Shown piece by piece: positions 50,815-60,000 of a stretch of 60,000 bases of DNA. Location of the stretch: contig OU612066.1 in the NCBI GenBank assembly GCA_914767715.1, forward strand, positions 15,569,001 to 15,629,000, given 5' to 3'. The notes under the pieces were generated by a model. It saw only the letters and a list, made by a program, of their open reading frames with translations. It did no database searches and was not told where the DNA came from. This DNA is from Membranipora membranacea (taxonomy: Eukaryota > Bryozoa > Gymnolaemata > Cheilostomatida > Membraniporidae). A program made the position numbers and the translations under genes. Every line of letters starts with the position of its first letter. Positions within the stretch are counted from its first letter, which is position 1.

Positions 50815-51071
50815 CTAGCTTTTTGGTGACTCATTAATTGTGTTTCCACGCTCATGTTTGTGTTGAGACATGCTTTTACCACCTTCAGTGATATTGTTTG
50901 ATAAAAGATTTGAACTATTTGCGTCCTTTTTTATTTGGGGTGGCGTCTTCTCAGATGATGTACTCTCTTTGCAATATGCTTCACTTGAGGGTGAGTCGGA
51001 TCTGAACAGCACAGCACTTTTCCTCTCTGTTTCCTTCAAGTTATTTCCCATGAAGAACGTATACCGCTCTC
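50815..51071 (-). CDS. Orphan terminal exon of an unidentified gene
   Basis: On the minus strand a strong acceptor (CCCTCTGCTGTATTTCAG) is followed by two bases, then 84 open codons and TAG. The peptide reads ERYTFFMGNNLKETERKSAV, then a polar stretch rich in Ser, Asn, Lys and Glu, ending NESPKS. A disordered C-terminal tail is plausible. I recognise no family, and I could not find a matching upstream exon (one that leaves one base) between here and 59 kb. The LINE at 51634 may lie in its intron. It could also be a chance open frame. Confidence 0.4.
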
Positions 51072-51633
51072 CTGAAATACAGCAGAGGGATGTAGGGTAA
51101 ATCAGAGTCTGATCATGTGTTATAAATTCGCTGAAACCGGTGATAGTAACTGCTCAGTGGGTCATCACCTGGGCAGCGATGATTTATCAGACCGACTTAG
51201 AGAAGAATCCGCATAGAAGGATAGGTAATGGATATCAGGTGTAAAAGCAGAACATCCCATCCATCCAGAAGGGACACATTCAAAACTAACAGCGATATAT
51301 GACAAACATTCACTCAAACATACCAACCTGAGTTAACAGTATTAACAGAGTTGACATCCATAAAATGAGCTAACACGTTACAGACCAATGTGACAGCAAG
51401 AATGACAGGAATGCATTCTACTATCTACCTATGAAAGTTGACACAGATGAGAAGGCATGTGAACATTGTAGGGCCTAACCTCATTTTTCATACCTCTTCC
51501 TTACCTCAGTTTCCTTACCTCAGATGAGGTAGCACATCCTATTGATTTGTCGAAGAAATCGGTTTAGGGATGCCTCTAAATGTTAGGACCAGGGTTTAGA
51601 CCAGGGAATGTGGTTTTAACAGCATGGCGCTGT
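51072..51633. other. Gap between the orphan exon and the LINE ORF
   Basis: No gene is seen. The part nearest the LINE (about 51490-51633) is probably its 3' UTR. On the minus strand it contains a repeated GAGGTAAGGAAACTGAGGTA motif (51502-51527) that could be the short terminal repeat of the element. Confidence 0.4.
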
Positions 51634-53498
51634 TTAGGGTTGGGCGGTTTTCTGCCCTCTCATCTCACGGATTGTCCGAGGCAGGAAACTGGCGTGGTAA
51701 ACACTTTTGTTTGTGGCCACAGAGTTAGGTTCACCTCTGGCGGTCATTGTAGCATTTTCCCTGTCTTCAGTGATTTCATCGTATGCTTTAGAGAGAGCAT
51801 GGTGTTGGTTCTCGTTCTGAAGAACTCTGGTGAGCAGACACAGCCGATGATTTTTTCGCCTTTCTTCCAGCGACCCAATTTCTAGCTGATTCCTGGCTTC
51901 GGTCACACTCGTACCACGGCCCTTCAGGTTACCTATGAATCTGATGGCGTCATTTTGCACCAATTCTATCTTCTGTGCTGTTGTTTTGGTTGATGGGTCC
52001 CATACTGTGTCTGCGAATTCGAGGATTGGCCTACATAGGCTTGTGTATGCCAGTAGCTTGGCTTCCTTTGGTGCGCTATACATCAGATGTTTGATGCCTC
52101 CTAGGATTTTCCTAGATTTTCCACATTTTTTTTGGATGTGTTGGTCAAATTTTAGGTCTGACTGAATGGTCACACCCAGGTATTTAGTGCTGGCTGTCCA
52201 GGCAAGAGGCGAGTCACCAAGCATATATGTAAGCTTGGGGTTCGCATTGCCAAAGTTGATCGCGTGGCATTTCTTGTCGTTGAATGGCATTCTCCACTTC
52301 TCTGACCAGTGATATACTGCCTCAATGTATTTTTGGAACCTCGCGGCATCCTCGGGATCGTCCACAGTTTGGTACAGCAGGGTGTCGTCGGCATAGAGAC
52401 TGACTTTGCAGGTCAGGCTAGTTGGTAGATCGTTTATGTAGCACAGGAACAGGGTTGGGCCCAGTACTGATCCTTGCGGAACCCCTGATGTTACCGTGCA
52501 CATTTGGGAACTCTTCCCTTTGAGTTCTACAGATTGTGTCCTGTCAGATAGAAAATCACGAATCCAGTTTATGAGATGGGCGTTTATTCCTGGTATTTGT
52601 TTTAGTTTCTGAAGGAGTAACAGGTGCGGTACTTTGTCGAAAGCTTTTTTGAAGTCCATAACTATGGCGTGAGTGGTGTGTCCATCATCTGCTGCTTTTG
52701 CCAAGTCATTATAGGTGACACACAGTTGGGTTTCGCATGACAGTCCTCTTCGGAAGCCATGTTGTCGATGGTGGAGCACGTCATCAAGTGTCTTGTTCAG
52801 GAAATGCAACACGATGTGTTCCACCATTTTACAAGGGATACTTGTGAGTGAGATAGGCCCATAATTGTTAGGGGTCTCAGAATCTCCTCCTTTATGTATA
52901 GGGGTTACATTGGCTGATTTCCACTGTTCCGGGAGTTTCCCTGTGTTCAGTGATGCTTTGTAGATCAGCGCCAGTGATGTGGCTGTGGTTTGTAAGTCAA
53001 TTAGCATATCTGGCTTCCTGATTCCATCGGGCCCTGGTGATTTTTCGTTTGGTAGTTCTCGGATGAGCTTAGCCACCCCATCAGTTGTAATCTCTAGGCA
53101 TTCGTCATCAGCTTCCATCCTCGGGAAGTCTCTGGCCAGGTAGCCTTCTTGGAACTGGCTGTGGAAAAAGCCATTTAGCAGTTCAGCGCATTCTTCGGGG
53201 TCCTCAGTCAGAACATTTTGTTTGTTTTTAAGCGTCAACAGTTGGATTTGTTATTTTTGTTTGCATCAAGGAGTTTGAAGAATGGCTTGGAGTTCCCTTT
53301 CTTCAGTGGCTTGTATATTCTGTCTGTGTAGTACGCTCTACGGATAGTCTCCAATTCTTTCTTTCCGTGTCTTCGTTCTTGCTTGTATTTGGTGTGGTCG
53401 AACTCATTTGAGGTGGACCTTCTGCTATTGCCAACCACAGCTATACAGATACTTGACAGCACTGCAGGGTTTAGTATAACCATCATGAGTGACAACAT
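51634..53498 (-). mobile_element. CR1/Jockey-like LINE: reverse-transcriptase ORF, 5'-truncated, frameshifted
   Basis: A 534-codon frame (53238 down to 51634) encodes a non-LTR reverse transcriptase with its blocks in order: NEKSPGPDGI, PNNYGPISLTSIPCK, HGFRRGLSCETQL, VMDFKKAFDKVPH, SGVPQGSVLGPTLFLCYIND and the catalytic YADDTLLY, then the C-terminal thumb (DTVWDPSTK, ARNQLEIGSLEERR). The upstream linker (RAYYTDRIYKPLKKGNSKPF) is in another frame at 53235-53498, so a frameshift near 53236 separates them. No endonuclease domain is visible, so the element is 5'-truncated. NYGPIS carries Gly where related enzymes have Arg. It is unlikely to be active. Confidence 0.95.
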
Positions 53499-56400
53499 AA
53501 ATGTTAAGTAAAACTAGGTGTTAGTTGGTAGAGTGAATATCATCTAATTGTGGTGTTTATTGAATTTGGTGGTGTTAGTGTTACCTGAGGTAAGTTGATC
53601 CCATTCATAGCCATCTTTTTCAGCATTTTGCTGTACCTTTGGCTTCCAGTAGAACTTGTAAAAACAATAGGACAAAGAATGCCAACCAATCATAAATTTA
53701 ACAATGTTCAACACCTTCAATGGTTGGCCTGCCCTTTCAAAATTAAACCTTTTCATCTTCAAGATTTATCCTGAGCAAAAATGAATAAATCTGCTGCAGA
53801 AATAGAAAAGAAACACCAGTGTATTATAAGCTGGGATTGATTCATTTACCACAATTGGGGACTTCAGATCTCGACCCACAATCCTTTGTAATAAAGTAGA
53901 AATGAGGTTACCTTGGTAGAAACTGACCAATCAAAATTCATTTCTTATTATTAAATATTTTTTCCAGCTTGACTCACCACAATGGCAGATTAATCCACTG
54001 TAACCAAAAGAAATTGCTAGTAACCGTACAGCCATTTGGGACACATCAGTCTTAATGATTTACAACAAGTTTTAGTGATAGGTCAACATACAAAGAAATA
54101 AGACCTGTAATTGATCTCATGTAAGAGAAATAAATGTAGGCTATCTTCTTGGTGTAGGATAGATTTTGTGTGAACAGGCTTTGAACCGGATGTGCATCTT
54201 TACAGGTTCTTGTTCATGTTTTTCAAGAGAATATCTAATTTATTTCTGCCATTTAACCTACACAAGCTCTCATTTGCTGTCTAAGAGGAGAAACAATGCA
54301 CTCACTCAAGTGATAGCTGCAAACCCAGGTACAATATTTTTAAGCTGCACATGTAGATTAACGCAGAACTGTGTGCATGCTATGATTTTATTGAGACTGT
54401 CACATAGTAGATACTAAGATAGATAGATAAGATAAAATTAAAGATAGATAGTATACAGTAGAGTAGAGTAACAATACAGACAATGCAATACATCAATTCA
54501 TTATCATAACAATAACATGATCACACTATGTATCATCATATCTAATCTAGAAGAGGGCTATAATTATGATAGTCATCAATTATTGTTTATTTTGTTATCT
54601 TCTCTCACTCTGTCATATGTATGTATGTAAATGTTCTACTGTAACTATATCAGTGACTGTGAGAGAGTGTTATTACATGGTGGTGGTGGTGCTTTTGGAT
54701 CAATGCTGCAACAATGTCAAACAATGTGAAACTGTTACTCAACTGTTGTTTTGGCAAATTCCAATCAGATCACACGTTTCACTCAGTAGTATATGTCTAC
54801 TGGGGCAATCCCACTTGCTGTCGCTATGTGTAAAAAATGGTAGACTTCTGCCTACTATATGCAATACTGTCACATGTATGTCGATGTCCCATGGTTGTTA
54901 CATGATCACAATTGAACCTCCAATTCCGTTCATAAAGCTCCACTTTAAGTAGCGTCGTCCCAGACAGTATTGCAAACAAAGTTTTGGATTCAAGTATTCT
55001 TGAATTTGATGCTAGTAGTGGATTTTTTTAACATGATTATCCAAATTTAGTCTAAAAGTGCGCTGATACCTGTTGTCTTCATGCCTTCTCTGATTATGTC
55101 AAGTAAACATCTCTCTCCTGTAATGGTGTCAGTCGGAGCAGATCCATCCTAAACTATATAGGCCTACATCACGATGATGGAAAGCCCAACATTCGTGACC
55201 ACAGGGCATATTGAGGTTAGTTTTGAATGCAGAACCAAACCAAAGGCCTAAGTGCTTGCTAGTCAAGCAAATAAAGGCACAATGAGTGACAATCTGTAAT
55301 TGAATCTTCTGTGTATCGTCTGGATGTGTGATACATAGGCCTAAATGAATAAAGGTCTTGATACTCACTAGGTAGGTAGTGAGTTATGGCTGGTGCACAT
55401 TGTCCCAGACGACCATCCCAGATAGCCATCCCAGTCAATGTGAACAGGAAAATGACACAACCCCTGACAGTCTGGGTCCGTCTGGAATAGTATCTGGAGA
55501 GTTCGTAAGCGTCAAACTTTCCCTATGCTATCCCAGACGGACCTAGACTCATTTTGCATCTGGGTGCTATGTGAACCAGACATTTGGATGATCTGGGATC
55601 ATCTGGGACTATCTGGGACGATCCTAAACAATGTGAACATCATCCCAGCACTATCCCAGACAAAAACCTAACTGCTAGTCTGGGATGAATTTTATAATGT
55701 GAACATAAGACTGGGACCATCTGGGATAAGCATCTGGAATGGCATCCCAATGCTATCTGGGACAATGTGAACCAGCCATCAGTCTCAATAAACATTAACA
55801 TAGAAACAATAGCCATTGATAGTTAATTTGAGTTTGATAGACACTCATGTGAAGTGGAAAACAAGGTGTCTTCAAATTTATGTCATGATATGTTTGACTT
55901 AGTTTCTCACAAACTGGCTTCCTTTATAATAATGGTACATCTCCTATTGTTTTCATGATCATGTGGCAACCATTTGTGTATAATAAATGTCAATCTGAGC
56001 ACAAAGCTGTTATAGTATTGACTGGCTGATAGTATCAGAATTTTACGAAAATCTATCCTTCAATCTGTGGTTTTATGGGATGATCACTATAAAATTTCAT
56101 ACTAGAAAATAAGATCGCCGATACTGCGAGAGATTAAAGCCGACTGGGTGGATCATGTGTACTTTAGCCACACATGCAATAGTGCTCGTGTCTTAACCAG
56201 TTCATTAGGTGGTACTTAGGTGCCAGTGCACAAGGACTCACTAGGTGATACTTCGGTAGCCTATATCCAGTTACCTACGCCAGGGACAATTATCCTAAAG
56301 TGCTTGGAAATCGTAGTAAGATATCATAATTTGCTACCCCTTTCAAGAAGTTAGTAACCTGATCTGTATGGTGACATTTAGGTTAATGTTCATTGTACAC

Positions 56401-59238
56401 ATATTACAGCATCCCCATCATTATTGAAATGTAAAATCTGACAACACTGCATGTCACATATAACTTTTTATAGAAACAAGGGTGATTGACATGGTTTTCG
56501 ATGGTTATTGTCTTGTTTTTAGTTGCAATGGGATTTTGAGTTGAGACCCACAGCGAGCAGGTCTGTTGTATGGTATGGTACTTTACAAAGGACGTAGGTG
56601 ATCTGGAAGCAACGAAGCACAAAAATGAGTAAGTTTTATCAACCAGCAGAAAATTGCTAGAAATAATTTGTATAGAGCATGTTCAGCTTGTCTTATTCTT
56701 CTTTGAAATCTGGTTGTGGTTGAACATTGCGGCACGAAATATAAACTGTTTGAACATCTTTTTTTTGTAGTTGCCTTCGCTCACTTAGAATTTGATCTGT
56801 TGATACGACCAAACATTGTTTTTGGGACACAAATTCGTTTTGACTGGAAATAGTTTCAGTCGGTTGTGTGCCTTGTTTTTATTTATCTTTTTATGACGGA
56901 GTAGATTGTACTATTATCTACTCACGTTCTATTGCGCTAGTCAAATATAGCCCGTGCCCTGTGTTTGACCCTAATAAGCGTGGTTACATTTACTATACGA
57001 TATTCAGGAAGCGAAATGTTACATCGTCATGAGTAGCTGTGAGCGCGCACAGTAACCCGCAGAAGTGATGTCATTTAGCCGCCTTGGCGCAGAGGTGCTG
57101 CACCTGAGATTTTGTGTGGTTGGGGGTTTTGTGTTCACAGCTTGTGTAGAATATAGTATTCTGTAAAGCGAAATAGATTGTCCGCTACATGACCCCTGTG
57201 AAACTATTTCTATTATGATGGAATGTCCAGGGTCTGCCGTGAATGAATTATCGTGGTGGGTGTGACTTAAGTGAACACGCAGGCACATCAACAGAGATAA
57301 CCGAGATTTTTAATGTTGTAGACGTTTGGTTAGTAATGTTCAGTTGTCATCCATATGCCCATAGCTTGCCCAATATACCATCAGTATTTTAGTATATTCA
57401 TTCAGTTTTGGCCCATCTGCAAAATAGTTTACAAGCTGGCCTCATGTTATGGATGGTGTGTTGGCGTGATGGGTTTAATGTTGGCAAAGTATATGGCATA
57501 ACATTATCCTTCACTCTTCACTCTCCACTCTCGGAGTGTTGCCATGGTTTCACATGGTGACTTTGTAGAATAAATTAAGGGGCTTCCCGTGGTGATGGAA
57601 TTAATTTTAATGAGCAGTGATTTGGGTGTATCATTGACTGGTGGGAGTGTGTTGGAGAAGACACAGTTTGTATTCTTTGGATTGGTGAAGACTTAGAAAA
57701 GACTAAGAGAAATACTTGTCTCGTAAGTTAGTGACCTTTGGTCTAATTGTTTCTAGCTTAAAATAGATTTTGCTCCGGCTTCATTTGGCTTTCAAAATTC
57801 AATCAGCCAGTGGTAGTTTCCTTCACAGGTAGGCAGCATTGGTGAGCTGTACTTTACTATCCAATATCTTCAACAGGAAAACTAAAATAAGTTGAACAGG
57901 ATGATGCAGCAATACTCTACTCTAGTGATCTTTGCTTTGATTGCATTGAAACGTCTTCATTGATTAGCTGAGTTGTTGACAGGGGATGATTTCAACATCA
58001 TCTGATATTGTTTTGCACCTGATTTGCTACTCGTAAACAACCTTCAAAGATGAGGAAGACGGCAGTCTTTTATCAAATTACATATTGACTTGGCTCATTT
58101 ACGACATATGAAATCACTATCAAAGACAAAAGCTGAACGGAGGTTGGCACCTACTCACACAGGGGGGAGCAGATACTTTGCTGGTGATAAGATTGTTGGG
58201 TTGATGTTTGTGTCGATGTAGCGATGTTGTGACATGCACTCCTTTACTGACTCACGACTCTGTGAACTTTTAATCACCTCGCTAATCTTAGGTGCTGCTT
58301 ATTTGGTTTTGTTTACTCATTCCTTTTTCTCATGATAATGAGCTATGCTTCTCTGATAGTATACTTAATAAAAGCTTCACGTGATTGCCTTCCATTGAAA
58401 ACATGTTGTTGTGAAACTTAGATGCAAAAAGCTAGATTCATACTTGTAAATACAAAGTGCACTTCAGCTTCAAGACCATTTGACCACAAGAACAGGTAGA
58501 GTGAAGATCACGCTGTGATTCAACATTGCTAACTTATCTCTAGTAAGATGCAATGTTTATGCGTTGATACTACCCTGAGAATTTTCAAAGGTAAATAAAC
58601 ACATCTAAAGCTGATTGAGACGCAGCTCTGTGGTTCGCTTGCATGCGATAACAAAGCTCACGGACACGGAGTGGTCATTTTTTTACTGGGCGTGTTAGAA
58701 AATTGCCATTCTTTAGTACTAAGGCTCAGATTCGTTTACATCGCATGCCTTATCTCAATAATCAGTATAACGTTTTCTATAACTGCATCAATAGATCATT
58801 ACACTTGGATGGATCTTTTGTGTTGGGATAGTTTTTGTATGATACTGCTGTTAATGATTGTATTGCATAATGAATGTATTTGTTACGTCTGTTTTATGAG
58901 TTTTTCAATACATCTGAGGTCATTTATTGGCCAGAGGTTGTACAGAATTTGCCAAAACGACTTGATGTGATGTATAATAACATACTTTCATTATGTACAT
59001 AAATGTCCGTTATTCGACCAATCAGAGATCATTTCACAAACCAATTGATTGGAGGTGTTTTGTTGTAACGCTGCTTTATACTCACCCCCAATGAGCGCTG
59101 ATGGTCATTCCATACTACATCGATAGAAACTCCACAGTTGTAATATACTACCTCATTGTAGCTGCCATTATTTCATTAACAGGATTATCTTGAAGTGGTA
59201 AACAGCAAAATATATTATCAATCGTAATTGTGCTGCAG
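53499..59238. other. 5.7 kb without a recognised exon, upstream of the receptor exons
   Basis: The first visible receptor exon begins inside a codon, so at least one earlier coding exon and a promoter should lie here or further left, but I could not identify them. Contents: the foldback element at 55386-55779, a GATA-type microsatellite near 54416-54450, and open frames up to 128 codons without homology. Confidence 0.5.
55386..55779. mobile_element. 394-bp foldback element built of repeated end-like motifs
   Basis: The left end ATGGCTGGTGCACATTGTCC and the inverted right end ATGGCTGGTTCACATTGTCC match at 24 of 25 positions through CCAGA. The interior repeats ATGTGAAC (about five times) and TCCCAG/CTGGGA (about twenty times) on both strands, so the whole element is self-similar. 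Non-coding. Confidence 0.85.
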
Positions 59239-60000
59239 GTGAAGATACGGGCATAAAACAGGAAAAGGACTCTTCGTTGGGTGGCTATCCTCAGGTCAGC
59301 TCTGCTGGGAACGCCTTACCTTCCAATCTGATGGATTATTCTATACTACCGCCGTACCCGGGTGCTGGAGGCCCCATGGCTTTTCCAGGGCTAGCCCATC
59401 ATCCGCAGTTTCGAGATCCTAACAGCCATCTCTTTGTCTCGACATTCGGAGGAAACCGAGGTATGTTGATTGCTTACAGACCATTATTTTTATAATTCCA
59501 AAGACAGTGCAGTTCTTGTGTGTTTTTCTGTTTTTTCTATTTTTATGATTCACAAAGTGAGCGGAAGTATTGCATAAAATTAAGAGTATTATCAAAAATA
59601 TATTAGTTTAAGTAGAAAACCACAAAATTCCTGATGAACAAATTAAAATCCAGGATTTTGAAATCGTGTTTTAACGAGATGCCTCGGCCAGACCTTTCTA
59701 ACAATGCTACCAGAAGATCCATTTATCATTACAGAAATCTATTAGTTAAAATTCTTACGTGAATGTGTTACTATGGTATAACAGTGGGATGTTTAATACA
59801 TATTAATGACATTGTGAGCTAGGAAAAAAGCTACTGGTGCTTTCACTATGTGGTCAGTTTTGACATCTCCTACTATTGGTTTGATTGATTTTCAGGTGGT
59901 ATGTACCATGACTTTCATGCAGCTCAGATGACTAACAACCACCACCTGCAACCAGCCGCTCCAAAGAGCCCCTCACCCCCACCCAGAATATACAAACCAT
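59239..60000 (+). CDS. RAR: Retinoic acid receptor, A/B-domain exons (partial, cut by window edge)
   Basis: Ligand-activated nuclear receptor that binds retinoic acid response elements with RXR. Two exons are visible: 59239-59460 and 59896 to the window end, joined in phase (CGA G|GT GGT). They encode a Pro/Gly/His-rich transactivation region: EDTGIKQEKDSS, LMDYSILPPYPGAGGP, HPQFRDPN, then MYHDFHAAQMTN and finally SPSPPPRIYKP with the first base of the next codon. RIYKPC directly precedes the first zinc finger in RARs, and the Ser-Pro cluster before it matches the human RAR-alpha segment around S77, the CDK7 site. IKQE fits a SUMO acceptor consensus. The start codon and all downstream domains are outside the visible exons. 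Confidence 0.88.

Noticed and set aside
53544-53762. Minus-strand frame with GWHSLSYCFYKFYWKPK, considered as an exon of the orphan gene
   Set aside because: There are donor-like sites but no acceptor that keeps its frame open (in-frame stops follow the nearest AG), and its phases do not fit the exon at 50815-51071.
1-60000. CRISPR arrays, bacterial operons, rRNA genes or intact tRNA genes
   Set aside because: None seen. Intron-exon structure and animal gene families rule out a prokaryotic reading, and the only tRNA-like sequence is degenerate.

Overview
This window is AT-rich animal nuclear DNA: genes are split into many short exons by introns of hundreds to thousands of bases, with GT-AG sites, pyrimidine-rich acceptors, a non-LTR retrotransposon and numerous inverted-repeat (MITE-like) elements. 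Every gene I recognise has a human relative. A retinoic acid receptor together with GRIPAP1, a Shal-type potassium channel and WDR91 points to an invertebrate bilaterian, probably a deuterostome or lophotrochozoan. I cannot name the species.

Layout. (1) 584-971, minus: first coding exon of an unidentified gene, divergent from (2) GRIPAP1/GRASP-1, plus, 1230-14124, 20 coding exons, about 810 aa, a coiled-coil recycling-endosome protein. (3) 14125-23965: about 10 kb with no recognisable gene, holding a duplicated perfect palindrome. (4) KCND (Kv4/Shal), plus, 23974-35555, a 605-aa A-type potassium channel. Its pore/S6 exon is present twice in tandem (31220-31382 and 31506-31668), each exactly 163 nt, and only mutually exclusive use keeps the frame open. 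(5) WDR91, minus, 37421-46657, 16 coding exons, 692 aa, an endosomal Rab7 effector, convergent with KCND. (6) 46658-59238: a repeat-rich stretch with a LINE 3' fragment, a tandem duplication carrying a datable hAT-like insertion, a nearly complete LINE reverse-transcriptase ORF (minus, 51634-53498), a 394-bp foldback element and one orphan terminal exon (50815-51071, minus). (7) 59239-60000, plus: two exons of the A/B region of a retinoic acid receptor, cut by the window edge just before the first zinc-finger cysteine.

The main discovery candidate is the KCND exon pair. Exon choice swaps Val for Thr right after the GYGDM filter, at the position homologous to Shaker T449, which governs TEA block and C-type inactivation. 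A strong hairpin fills about half of the 123-nt intron between the two exons, and two perfect palindromes sit just upstream. A second point is that GRIPAP1 and KCND lie head-to-tail here as GRIPAP1 and KCND1 do on human Xp11.23, as I recall it, suggesting very old microsynteny. Two of the four known genes (GRIPAP1, WDR91) act on endosomal Rab pathways, but I see no evidence that they are co-regulated.
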